Assembly: GCA_951812725.1 (NCBI GenBank)
Contig: OX638330.1
Span: 744,001 to 808,000, forward strand
Length of the DNA: 64,000 bases
DNA from: an uncultured Caldilineaceae bacterium
Lineage (GTDB): Bacteria; Chloroflexota; Anaerolineae; Caldilineales; Caldilineaceae
Direction of reading: 5' to 3'
Part shown: positions 52,032 through 60,774 of the stretch, in pieces
Layout: each line of letters starts with the position of its first letter
Position numbering within the stretch: position 1 is the stretch's first letter
The notes under the pieces: model-generated
Told to the model about the DNA's origin: nothing
Database searches by the model: none
The model's input: the letters and a program-made list of their open reading frames with translations, nothing else
Program-made: the position numbers and the translations under genes

Positions 52032-54746
52032 ATGACTACCACCTGGACAACGCACGGATTCGAGAGCTTTCGCCAAGGCCAGTTCGGCAATGCAGGGCAG
52101 AACCTGTATGTATCCCGCGCGGGCGTGCTGCAGCGCATCCACCAGTATGATCTTAATGGCAACGGCCACCTGGACCTGGTCTTCTGCAACAGCCAGAACC
52201 ACCAGGAGCGCCCGCCGGCCTACGTGTACGAAGACCCGTTAGGGGAAGTGAGCCTCACGGAGTTGCCGGCGGAGGGCGCGTGGACGGGCGCGGTCGCAGA
52301 CCTGAATGGTGACGGGTATGACGACCTGGTGCTGGGTATGCGGAACAATGGGATTCGTCCCGACCTAAATGCCATCGTCTACTACGGCGCGCCCGATGGC
52401 ATGAGCGAGCGCCGGCAGCAGCAGTTGCCGGTTCCACAATGTGAATCGGTGGCGGCTGGGGACTTTGATGGTGACGGCCTTCCCGACCTGGCCTTTGTCA
52501 GCCAGGGCACGCTGCGCGTCTTCTATCAGACCGAGCTGGGATTCGAGCCGCACCGGTTCGTCGACCTTGATATCTCCGCGGAGCAGCTGGCGGCCGGCGA
52601 CCTGGACGGCGACGGCTACGCCGACCTGGTCGTACGCAGCGGCGATGGAGTGGTGTCAATCTACTGGGGCGGCGCAGACGGCATCCAGTCTGGGCGGGCG
52701 ACAGTCTGTAATGATCCAGAGACTGATCAGACTGGCCAGAACGAGGCGGCAGCGCAATATGCAGAGCACGTGGAGGAGGCCAGGCCGCTGGCAGGCGTCA
52801 TCCAGCTGGACGGCGTACCCCATCTGTTCCTGCCTCAGCCACAGGATGTCTCCCTCATGCCAGTCGGCGCGGACCGAAGTCTGGGTACGCCGCTGGTGCT
52901 TGCCTGTGCGAGCGCCATGGCAGTTGCAGTGGGCGATGTAAATGGCGACGGCCATGATGACCTCGTGCTGGCATGCCGGGAGCCCTCTGACGAAGGTGAG
53001 CGTTCGTGGATCTATTGGGGCGGCGATGGAGGGTTTGACGAGACTCGCCGCACTACCCTCAGCAGCCATCACGCTTGCGATGTTGCGGTCGCAGACCTGA
53101 CCGGCGACGGCTGCGCTGATGTGATCCTATGTCAGACCCACACTGCTGAATCCTATAGTGCCGACTCGCTCATCTACCGCTGCAATCGCGACGGCGTAGA
53201 CCACGATCCCGTCCGCCTTCCCTGTCACGACGCTCGCCGCGTACTGCTGGCGGGGGCGGGCTCTGACACGCCGCCGCAAGTCATCTTTGTCAACCATTAT
53301 GGTCGCAACCGCCTGGGCAACATCAATCCCTTTATCTACTTTGGCGGGTCGGAAGGTTTCTCGCCACAGCGGCGCAAGGAGTTGCCAGGCTGGGGCGCGG
53401 TCGAGGCCGTCTGCTGCGATTTCGACGATGACGGCCGCGTGGACATCGTGCTCGCCAACGCATCGGAAAATTCAGTCGACCGCGACCCGGGCTCCTATCT
53501 GCTGCGCAACGGGCCGCAGGGGTTTGCAGACGAGCCAACCTGGATCCTGCCGACAGCACGGGCGCACGGCGTCTGCGTCGGGGACATAAACCGCGACGGC
53601 TATCTTGATCTCATTTTTTGTGGCTTCGACAATCCCGATCTGCTTATCTACTACGGCGGCGCCGCCGATCCAGCGTCAGGGCTGTGCTTCGATACGGCCA
53701 ATCCGCAGCGCATACGTATGGAATATGAGGGCGTGGTATACAACGAACCGCGCTGGATCTACCTGGCTGATCTCAACAACAGTGGCTGGCTGGATCTGGT
53801 AGTGCCCCAGATCGCGTATGACCGCAGCTTGATTCTGTGGGGCGGGCCGGAAGGCTTCAGCATGGACCGCTGCCAAGCGCTTTCGGTCGTGCGGGGCGCG
53901 TGCGCACGCGCGGCCGACCTGACCGGCAACGGCTTTCTGGACCTCATCATCGGCGGCCACATGACCTCGCAGGACGGACCGCACGACTCCTTTGTCTACG
54001 TTTATTGGAACGGGCCCGACGGCCTGCGTGAGGACCGGCGTACGCTGCTGCCCGCCAGCGCGGTCAACTCGATGGCGGTGGCCGACTTCAACAACGACGG
54101 CCTGCTGGACCTCTTCATTTGCTCTTATCACAATGGCCGCGAGCGGGACATCGACTCCTTCCTCTACTGGAACCGCGCCGGGCGCGGCTTTGCCGCGGCA
54201 GACCGCACGCGCCTGTTCACACACTCCGCGTCCGGCTGTGTTGCCGCCGACTTCAATGGCAACGGCTGGGTCGACCTGGCGATCGCCAACCACAAGGTGG
54301 AGGGCGACCATATCGGCTTTTCGGCTGTCTGGTGGAATGGCCCCGATGGCTTCAGCGCCGAGCGCCAGACGCGGCTGCCGACGTCAGGCCCGCACGGGAT
54401 GACCGCGGTAAGCCCACACAGCATCCACGACCGCGGCGCGGAGGAGTACTATATGTCGGCGCCGTTCAAACTGTCGGCGGGCGCTCGTGTGACGGAGATT
54501 TCCTGGCAGGCGGAGACGCCGCCGCGCACCTGGGTCAAGGCCCAGTTGCGATTTGGGGACACGGCCGCTGCGTTGGAAAGAGCGGCGTGGCAAGGGTTTG
54601 GCGATGGCGCTGAGTGGATTGAAGGGCCGCAGGCGTTGCAGGCAGAAGCAACTGCCGGCCAGTGGGTTCAGTACAGACTGGCTCTGGGCGCGTGGAATGC
54701 GTGCGGCAGCCCACGCGTGACTAATGTGGAAGTGAAGTATGAATGA
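52032..54746 (+). CDS. large FG-GAP/VCBS-repeat protein
   Basis: 904 residues made of FG-GAP-like units, each with a calcium-type loop: DLNGNGHLD, DLNGDGYDD, DFDGDGLPD, DLDGDGYAD, DVNGDGHDD, DLTGDGCAD, DFDDDGRVD, DINRDGYLD, DLNNSGWLD, DLTGNGFLD, DFNNDGLLD and DFNGNGWVD, twelve in all. Two propellers would fit. The last 110 residues form a separate beta domain (ISWQAETPPRTWVKAQLRFGDTA). Such repeats usually act outside the cell in adhesion or binding, but no signal peptide is visible at the start MTTTWTTHGF. A start further upstream is not apparent. Confidence 0.88.
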   Translation: MTTTWTTHGFESFRQGQFGNAGQNLYVSRAGVLQRIHQYDLNGNGHLDLVFCNSQNHQERPPAYVYEDPLGEVSLTELPAEGAWTGAVADLNGDGYDDLVLGMRNNGIRPDLNAIVYYGAPDGMSERRQQQLPVPQCESVAAGDFDGDGLPDLAFVSQGTLRVFYQTELGFEPHRFVDLDISAEQLAAGDLDGDGYADLVVRSGDGVVSIYWGGADGIQSGRATVCNDPETDQTGQNEAAAQYAEHVEEARPLAGVIQLDGVPHLFLPQPQDVSLMPVGADRSLGTPLVLACASAMAVAVGDVNGDGHDDLVLACREPSDEGERSWIYWGGDGGFDETRRTTLSSHHACDVAVADLTGDGCADVILCQTHTAESYSADSLIYRCNRDGVDHDPVRLPCHDARRVLLAGAGSDTPPQVIFVNHYGRNRLGNINPFIYFGGSEGFSPQRRKELPGWGAVEAVCCDFDDDGRVDIVLANASENSVDRDPGSYLLRNGPQGFADEPTWILPTARAHGVCVGDINRDGYLDLIFCGFDNPDLLIYYGGAADPASGLCFDTANPQRIRMEYEGVVYNEPRWIYLADLNNSGWLDLVVPQIAYDRSLILWGGPEGFSMDRCQALSVVRGACARAADLTGNGFLDLIIGGHMTSQDGPHDSFVYVYWNGPDGLREDRRTLLPASAVNSMAVADFNNDGLLDLFICSYHNGRERDIDSFLYWNRAGRGFAAADRTRLFTHSASGCVAADFNGNGWVDLAIANHKVEGDHIGFSAVWWNGPDGFSAERQTRLPTSGPHGMTAVSPHSIHDRGAEEYYMSAPFKLSAGARVTEISWQAETPPRTWVKAQLRFGDTAAALERAAWQGFGDGAEWIEGPQALQAEATAGQWVQYRLALGAWNACGSPRVTNVEVKYE

Positions 54747-54803
54747 CCAATGAAGGACTGAATTCCCTCCACCCCGCAGCGCCCAAGAGCGGCTGACTGC
54801 CAG

Positions 54804-55790
54804 TCAGCTACCGCTAAACTGGACGTGTTCCAGAACTCCCGGGTTGCAGATATCTTTCGGCTTCCTGCCGTTGAAGAAGTCGAGTACCGCGTCCACAGCC
54901 ATGTGTTCGATGCGCCCGCGGCCTTCGATCGTTGTCGTCGACGAGTGAGGGGTCGCCACGATTTTGGGATGGGTGCGCAGTCGCGAAGAGACCGGGGGCG
55001 GCTCCGGGTCAAACACATCCAGCCCCGCGCCGAGGATCTGCCCGTTATCCAGCGCTTCCAAGAGCGCCTCTGGGTCCACAAGCGGGCCGCGGGCCAAATT
55101 CAGGAGGACTGCCTCGGTCTTCATCTGGGCGAAGCGGTCGGCGTTCATCAGATGGTGGGTTTCCGGCGTTGACGGCGCGTGCATGCTGAGAAAGTCGGCG
55201 CTGGCGATGACGGTGTCCAAGTCGGCGAGTTCTACGCCGAGCTCGGCGGCCCGCTCCGCGGTAATGTAGGGATCGAAGGCCAGCACTCGCATATCGAAGC
55301 CGCGCCCGCAAATATGGGCCACGCGCCCGCCGATGCGACCCAGCCCCACCAGCCCGAGCGTCTTCCCCATCAATTCCGTGCCCATTGGCAACCCTCTAGG
55401 CGCGAAGTCACCGGCAGCCAGCTGCTCCATCCCCGGTTTGACCTGCTTGGCCACTGCAAGCATCAGAGCGACCGTGTGTTCGGCGGTTGATTCGGTGGGA
55501 CCGTCTGGCGTGTTGCAGAATACGACGCGATGGCGGGTGGCGGCGTCTATGTCTACGTTGTCGATGCCGATACCGGTGCGCACGAGGATGCGCAGATTAG
55601 GCAACCGATCAAAGACTTCGTCGTTGTAGCGGATTGCCGCGGCGGCCAGAATCGCCTGGGCCGGCTTGGCGCTGCCAACTGGGTCAGCCGGGTCGGCGAT
55701 CAGGCGTGTGATCGATTGGGGAAACTTGGTAAGAGCGTCCGAAAGCTGGGGCGCCTCGCTCCAGACATGGGTAAGATCAGATGGGTTCAT
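54804..55790 (-). CDS. D-2-hydroxyacid dehydrogenase (phosphoglycerate dehydrogenase-like)
   Basis: 328 residues. The substrate domain contains VRTGIGIDNVDIDAATRHRVVFCNTP and the NAD domain has the loop GLVGLGRIGGRVAHI. LNLARGPLVDPEALLEAL carries the catalytic Arg, and TPHSSTTTIEGRGRIEHMAV has the catalytic His. The family reduces 2-oxo acids or oxidises D-2-hydroxy acids; no ACT domain is attached, so it need not be the serine-pathway enzyme. The start overlaps the stop of a small putative gene (ATGA). Confidence 0.92.
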   Translation of the reverse strand: MNPSDLTHVWSEAPQLSDALTKFPQSITRLIADPADPVGSAKPAQAILAAAAIRYNDEVFDRLPNLRILVRTGIGIDNVDIDAATRHRVVFCNTPDGPTESTAEHTVALMLAVAKQVKPGMEQLAAGDFAPRGLPMGTELMGKTLGLVGLGRIGGRVAHICGRGFDMRVLAFDPYITAERAAELGVELADLDTVIASADFLSMHAPSTPETHHLMNADRFAQMKTEAVLLNLARGPLVDPEALLEALDNGQILGAGLDVFDPEPPPVSSRLRTHPKIVATPHSSTTTIEGRGRIEHMAVDAVLDFFNGRKPKDICNPGVLEHVQFSGS

Positions 55791-56050
55791 TGAAATTGCT
55801 CCAGCATCTCGAGTTGTTTTAGTAGGGAAGCAGAACTGTCCAGATCGAAGCCAAGTTGAACGCCTCTGCCTTTCACCGTCTTCAAATGGACTCTTTCACC
55901 TCCGCCTTGACCTGTAAGGCGGTCCACCACTGCGCTTGCAGCGTCGACAGCCTCTCCAGCGGATCGACCGCTAACTGTCGTAGCATGCGCCTTATCGCTT
56001 GCCGGCTCCTCTTCTTTCATGTTGAGCATCTTTCTCATGTGCCAAAGCAT
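55787..56050 (-). CDS. putative small protein of unknown function
   Basis: Up to 87 residues from MLWHMRKMLNMKEEEPAS to LLKQLEMLEQFQ; several Met codons could start it. The only support is the ATGA overlap with the dehydrogenase gene and an even amino-acid make-up. No motif or membrane segment is seen. It may instead be leader sequence. Confidence 0.35.
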   Translation of the reverse strand: MLWHMRKMLNMKEEEPASDKAHATTVSGRSAGEAVDAASAVVDRLTGQGGGERVHLKTVKGRGVQLGFDLDSSASLLKQLEMLEQFQ

Positions 56051-56070
56051 AGTATGTGGGCTCAACTAAG

Positions 56071-56649
56071 TCAAAATGCGGGCCCTATTCCAGAAAGGAA
56101 ATTGTATCGCATCACCCTCCGCGTCTGGTCCACCGGCGTCACATCTACGAAACCGACGCGTCGAAAAGTCTCCGGCGACCCCATGTAAGTGTACGAAGGG
56201 GCATCCGGCGCAACCGGGTAACCTTCGACACCAAGTGCGCCCTGATCGCGGGCATAGCCTATCGCAGCCTTCAACAGCCGGCACGTCAACCCTTGACGCC
56301 TGAAATGGCGGTCAACGAAAAGACACACCACCGACCAGACCGGCGTGTCGTCAATTCGAGGCAACACGCGGGAGCGCTCCAACGCTGCGTAGGTCTGTCG
56401 CGGCGCGATTGAACACCAACCAACCGGTTCCGTCCTGCTGTAGGCGAGGATACCGACGGGTGTGCCCGCCCGCACCAGCTCTTCCAGAGCGGCCACACGA
56501 TCTTCTTTAGTTGAGCGGCGAAATGCAGAGCTGGTCATGCGCCACCGCATGCAGGAGCAGTAACGGAATTTTCCGTGGCACTGCGAGAATTCTACCAGGT
56601 CAGGAAGCCGCTCCGCCGTCACCGGGCGGAACTGGAAAGTTGTAGACAC
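56071..56649 (-). CDS. GNAT-family N-acetyltransferase
   Basis: 192 residues. The acetyl-CoA loop region is WSVVCLFVDRHFRRQGLTCRLLKAAIGYARDQG (R-x-x-G-x pattern with HFRRQG), preceded by GILAYSRTEPVGWCSIAPR. The N-terminal FRYCSCMRWRM segment is rich in Cys and Trp, a pattern seen in a subgroup of GNAT proteins. The C terminus has GSPETFRRVGFVDV. The acceptor is unknown. It is the first gene of a possible short unit with the small putative gene and the dehydrogenase. Confidence 0.85.
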   Translation of the reverse strand: MSTTFQFRPVTAERLPDLVEFSQCHGKFRYCSCMRWRMTSSAFRRSTKEDRVAALEELVRAGTPVGILAYSRTEPVGWCSIAPRQTYAALERSRVLPRIDDTPVWSVVCLFVDRHFRRQGLTCRLLKAAIGYARDQGALGVEGYPVAPDAPSYTYMGSPETFRRVGFVDVTPVDQTRRVMRYNFLSGIGPAF

Positions 56650-57242
56650 ATAGCTCTCCTGGTTCGAACTGTTCAGGAAGAGGAACAGCCCTTTTTCTTA
56701 GCGTTTGCGCGTAGCCTGCTTTTCAGGTAGCCAGCGAAAATAGAGGTCGCTGGGCCGTTCATTCCGTCTGGAAACCTGCCAACTGAGAACACCTGAACGC
56801 CGCTCCCTTTTCCTGAAGCTTGCTTCACACCGACAAAATGGTAGGAGAGATCTCGGGAACAGTTCTCCTAAGCTGCGAAAAAAACAGCGCTTGACGGCCT
56901 CAATCCCGCTGTAGTATAAGTAGCCAAGTGCATGGATTGCCGAGGGCACCAGGTCTATGGTTCCCCATCTCTCACGCTAATGCAAGTCTTGTACTCCCAG
57001 GATTTCAAGCGGACCTGCTCTTGTCCTCAATTTGCATTTTGCAAGGCTTTACTGTGAAGGTCCCACTTTCTACGCATGTCGCTGCCTTTTCTGGCATCCT
57101 GTCTAACCACTTCTACTTGTTCTGACAACACACTGAACGACCGGCGATAATCCTGCATCGCCCTGTTGAAATCAGAGCGTGTCAGACCAAACCTCAGACC
57201 GGCTTCAATTCATCCACTCCAAGTTTCCACAGGAGGAAACCC
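56650..57242. other. intergenic stretch upstream of the sugar importer
   Basis: No convincing gene. Two promoter-like sites face the importer: TTGACG (56891-56896) with GTATAA 17 bases later, and CTGACA (57122-57127) with GATAAT 18 bases later (57146-57151). The second is closer and leaves a leader of about 85 bases. Neither is strong enough to be certain. Confidence 0.4.
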
Positions 57243-58553
57243 ATGCAACGAAGATCACGGTACCTGGTGTTCGCAGCCGTACTGATGTTGGCTGTAATGC
57301 TGACGGCTTGTGTCGCGCAGCAACCGGCGTCGGGAGAAGCTGCCGCCCCTGCTGACGCGATGGAGGACGAGGTTGTAGAGATTACGTGGCTGCAGTGGTG
57401 GGTCAATGAATGGGGGCCGGACAACCACGGCCAACTCATCGCCGACTTCGAAGCCCTGCATCCCAACATCAAAGTCACTGTAATTGATGTTCCCTGGCCT
57501 GAAATGGCGGGCAAGCTCCAGGCTGCCGCCGCCGGCGGGAGCGAGACCTATGATCTCTTCGGTACGGAGTCTACCTGGATTGCAGGCCTGACCAAGCAGG
57601 GGTTCATTGAAGATCTCAGCCCTTGGCTGGCAGATGATCCCGAGTTTGCCGCCAAGCTGACGGCGACAACGCCGATGGACTTCCTGGGCAAGACCAGGGG
57701 GCTTTGCCTCTATCTCATTCCCTATCAGTTCGCCTACAATGTCGACATTTTCGCTGAGAAGGGTCTTGAGCCGCCGACCAACTGGGATGAGTTCGTGGAA
57801 GTTCTGCAGGCGCTGCGCGATGAGGATGCCGGTTCCTATGGCATGAGTATGCCGCTCCAGGACGGCGGCTTCCTGCTACTCCGCTACTTCAACTTCCGGC
57901 TGGCCCAGGAGGGCGGGCAGATGCTCGATGCAGACGGCAATGTGGCCTTCAACTCTCCTGAAGGCGTCGCCGCGATGCAGTGGTGGAAAGACTTCTACGA
58001 CATGGGGCTGGTCGTGCCCGGCTCGTTTGGCGAAGATCAGGCTCTGATGCTGGAGTTCGTGGCCAGCGGCCAGACGTCGGCGATCATCGACGGGCCGTTC
58101 ATCTGGACCAAAGCGAAACAGATCGATCCCGATATCAAGATGGCCTACGCGCCGGCCTGGCGGCACAAGACCGGCGGCTACTCCTGGGCATGCAGCGGCA
58201 TGGGTATTGCCGCCAATTCCCCACATAAGGAAGAAGCCTGGGAGTTTTTCAAGTATATCTATTCGGACGAGGTGTCGCTCAACATGACCAAGCAGGTCAG
58301 CTTGCTGTGGGCAACGAACGCAGCAGTCGCCTCGCTTGAAACCTCCGACGATCCGATGTTGCGGTACGTCCCCGACTTCGCAAATCAGGATCCCGAGCAC
58401 AACATCCTCTTCTCACCCCTTCCGGAAGCTCAGAAGCTGCGGGATGCCTTCCAGCAGGCCTTCCAGCAGGTGCTTGCAGGGGAAAAGGATGCTCAGACTG
58501 CGCTCGATGAAGCTGCCGCAATCTGGCAGGCGGAATTGGACAACGCTCAGTAA
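57243..58553 (+). CDS. sugar ABC substrate-binding lipoprotein (extracellular family 1)
   Basis: 436 residues with AGGAGGAA upstream of the ATG. Lipobox is LAVMLTACVAQQ, followed by an Ala/Pro linker. EITWLQWWVNEWGPDNHGQLIADFEALHPNIKV opens the mature domain, and YNVDIFAEKGLEPPTNWDEFVEVLQAL and SGMGIAANSPHKEEAWEFFKYI are typical of family 1 binding proteins. It presents an oligo- or monosaccharide to the two permeases downstream. The ligand is unknown. A strong hairpin separates it from the permease genes. Confidence 0.93.
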   Translation: MQRRSRYLVFAAVLMLAVMLTACVAQQPASGEAAAPADAMEDEVVEITWLQWWVNEWGPDNHGQLIADFEALHPNIKVTVIDVPWPEMAGKLQAAAAGGSETYDLFGTESTWIAGLTKQGFIEDLSPWLADDPEFAAKLTATTPMDFLGKTRGLCLYLIPYQFAYNVDIFAEKGLEPPTNWDEFVEVLQALRDEDAGSYGMSMPLQDGGFLLLRYFNFRLAQEGGQMLDADGNVAFNSPEGVAAMQWWKDFYDMGLVVPGSFGEDQALMLEFVASGQTSAIIDGPFIWTKAKQIDPDIKMAYAPAWRHKTGGYSWACSGMGIAANSPHKEEAWEFFKYIYSDEVSLNMTKQVSLLWATNAAVASLETSDDPMLRYVPDFANQDPEHNILFSPLPEAQKLRDAFQQAFQQVLAGEKDAQTALDEAAAIWQAELDNAQ

Positions 58554-58567
58554 AGGGTAACGACTGG

Positions 58568-58620
58568 TGGCCCTTTATGGTTTCATTCGGAGTAAGAAAA
58601 GCCGAGACCATAGAGGGCCA
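58568..58620 (+). promoter_or_regulatory. intercistronic hairpin between binding protein and permeases
   Basis: A 17-bp stem (58568-58584 with 58604-58620, two G-T pairs) closes a 19-base loop, followed by TAGTTCCCTTTT. Such structures after the binding-protein gene usually stabilise its mRNA or partly stop transcription, so that more binding protein than permease is made. Confidence 0.8.
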
Positions 58621-58724
58621 TAGTTCCCTTTTGGTAAGGTCCTGCAGCCGGCCCAGCCCCAGAGGGCCGCGTTGCATCCCGTAACACCGCCGAAGTTTCC
58701 AATGGAAAGCTAGAGAGAATCAGA

Positions 58725-59708
58725 ATGCGTGAAGGCGGGACGACTCGCACCATTAGTGTGGGACCGTCCGAAAAGGTCACGGAAGGTGAAATGCCCCGAC
58801 CCGGGCCCGTGCCCCGTAAGGTAACCCGGCGCCAGCTAAATGGTTACTTCTTCGTGGGACCGGCTATCCTCTTTTTGCTTCTTGTCAGCATCTTCCCTCT
58901 GTTGCGCACGCTACAAATGAGTATGACCGACGTAGACGCAGGCGTTCTGCAGTTTGTCGGCCTGCTGCACTACCTGGAGCTGCTCAAGGACCAGTGGTTC
59001 TGGAACAGTCTGAAAAACGTAGTCGTATTCACGGTTGCCTCTGTCATTCTGCATATCGCCATTGGCATGGGACTGGCCTTACTGTTGAATGAGACCTGGT
59101 TCAATACGACCGTAAGAAACTTCATGCGCGGCCTGCTGATTCTTCCCTGGGTCTTTTCGACAGCATCTTCGGGTCTCATGTGGACCCTTCTCTACCACCC
59201 GTTTGGCCTCCTCAACTATCTGTGGGTGGGCGTCTTGGGTCAGGATGCGCCGATAGAGTTTTTGGCGAAATCGGGCCTGGCAATGGCTTCGGTCGTCGCT
59301 GTCAATACCTGGAAGTCATACCCGTTCTACATGATTATTATTCTCGGTGGCTTGCAGGCGATTCCCACCGAACTGTACGAAGCCGCCAAGGTTGACGGGG
59401 CGAACGCCTGGAAACGGTTCTGGCATATTACGCTGCCACAGCTACGCCCTATCCTGATCGCCATCTCAACGATTGACATCATCACTACCATGGGGCACGT
59501 TGATCTTATCAGAATGCTCACCAAAGGCGGTCCGCTCAGAAGCACCGAGACGGTCGCCTACTACATTTACAAGACCGCGCTCCTGGACGGCAACCTTGGC
59601 TACGGCGCGGCGATCAGTACCTTGATGTTACTCATGCTGGCTATCCTGATCATCATCTATTTGAGGCTGCTGTCTCGAGGGAGTGAGGCCGGTGAAACAA
59701 GCTTTTAG
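58725..59708 (+). CDS. sugar ABC permease (MalF-type)
   Basis: 327 residues. After a basic, Pro-rich N-terminal 40 residues come six membrane helices and the EAA loop TELYEAAKVDGANAWKRFWHITLPQLRPI, which contacts the ATPase. GGPLRSTETVAYYIYKTALL is also typical of MalF/UgpA-type permeases. It pairs with the next gene, whose start overlaps its end. No ATPase gene is in the window, so a shared MsmX-like ATPase elsewhere is likely. Confidence 0.93.
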   Translation: MREGGTTRTISVGPSEKVTEGEMPRPGPVPRKVTRRQLNGYFFVGPAILFLLLVSIFPLLRTLQMSMTDVDAGVLQFVGLLHYLELLKDQWFWNSLKNVVVFTVASVILHIAIGMGLALLLNETWFNTTVRNFMRGLLILPWVFSTASSGLMWTLLYHPFGLLNYLWVGVLGQDAPIEFLAKSGLAMASVVAVNTWKSYPFYMIIILGGLQAIPTELYEAAKVDGANAWKRFWHITLPQLRPILIAISTIDIITTMGHVDLIRMLTKGGPLRSTETVAYYIYKTALLDGNLGYGAAISTLMLLMLAILIIIYLRLLSRGSEAGETSF

Positions 59709-60546
59709 CCAGCGCCTTCGATCCCGCTACCTGATTCACCAGGTCTTTATCGTCGGCCTGACAGTCCTCGCGGCTGTCATCATTTTGACGCCGGTCGTCT
59801 GGATGATCAACGCTGCGCTGCGTCCAATCAAAGAGGTGCTGACCTATCCTCCACAACTGGACCCCAGTCAACTCACATTCGAGTACATGGCGTCGTTGAT
59901 CGAAAATGAACGGTATCGAGGGTATTTCAGAAACAGTGTCATTCTGGCACTGTCAACGCTCGTTATCACCATCATCCTTGGTCTTTTGGCAGCCTATGGG
60001 TTCTCGCGCTTCAATATGGGAGGGGGCCGTATCATGCTGTTGGGCATAATGGCCCTGCTGATGCTGCCAACCGTGACCCTGATCGTCCCTTATTTCCGAC
60101 TGGCGCATCTTGTTGGTCTCTATGACTCCTTACTTGGGCTGATCATTGTAAACACCGCTTTTATCTTGCCGATCAGTATCTGGCTGCTGAAGGGGTACAT
60201 GGATGCTATACCGATCGATCTCGAGGAAGCGGCGATGATCGATGGCTGCACGCGTCTGCAAGCCATGTGGAAGATCCTGGTACCCCTGACTGTCCCCGGA
60301 ATTGTGAGTACGGGCACTTTCGCCTTTATCTTTGCCTGGAACGAGTTCCTCCTTGCGGTGACGTTAACCGACACGCCGGACGCGCAGCCGCTCACTATCG
60401 GCCTGGCCGCATTTTTTGGCCAGTTTGTCAGGGACTGGAATTCGATAATGGCTCTCTCAACCATTACCAGTCTCCCGCTGATGATCATATTTGTCGTTTT
60501 TCAGCGTTGGGTGGTGCAGGGCATGACCAGCGGCGCAGTCAAGTAA
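59692..60546 (+). CDS. sugar ABC permease (MalG-type)
   Basis: About 284 residues from a GTG preceded by GAGGGAG; a GTG nine bases earlier is also possible. Six membrane helices and the EAA loop IDLEEAAMIDGCTRLQAMWKILVPLTVPGI, with FAWNEFLLAVTLTD, are typical of MalG/UgpE. It overlaps the upstream permease gene by about 17 bases and forms the channel with it. Confidence 0.93.
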   Translation: MKQAFSQRLRSRYLIHQVFIVGLTVLAAVIILTPVVWMINAALRPIKEVLTYPPQLDPSQLTFEYMASLIENERYRGYFRNSVILALSTLVITIILGLLAAYGFSRFNMGGGRIMLLGIMALLMLPTVTLIVPYFRLAHLVGLYDSLLGLIIVNTAFILPISIWLLKGYMDAIPIDLEEAAMIDGCTRLQAMWKILVPLTVPGIVSTGTFAFIFAWNEFLLAVTLTDTPDAQPLTIGLAAFFGQFVRDWNSIMALSTITSLPLMIIFVVFQRWVVQGMTSGAVK

Positions 60547-60774
60547 CCTTCACTTCCGCCGACGCGTTCATCTGGCGGAAAATCCACTTCACGGCGCGTG
60601 CACCGTGACCCCACCACTCTGATCCGAATGTATAGCGGCCAATACACGTTACCTCGGACATCGCGGTAAGAAATCCAGATCCAAAGCGCATCCGACCGCA
60701 TCTGCGCAAGTGTATCCAGAAGTTCGGATGGGTGTGGTTCCTCCCGACACCTCCTTAGCATGGAGATAACGAAA

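Noticed and set aside
56698..56949. 83-codon minus-strand frame before the sugar importer
   Set aside because: No ribosome site, Arg-rich random-looking composition and overlap with a promoter-like sequence.
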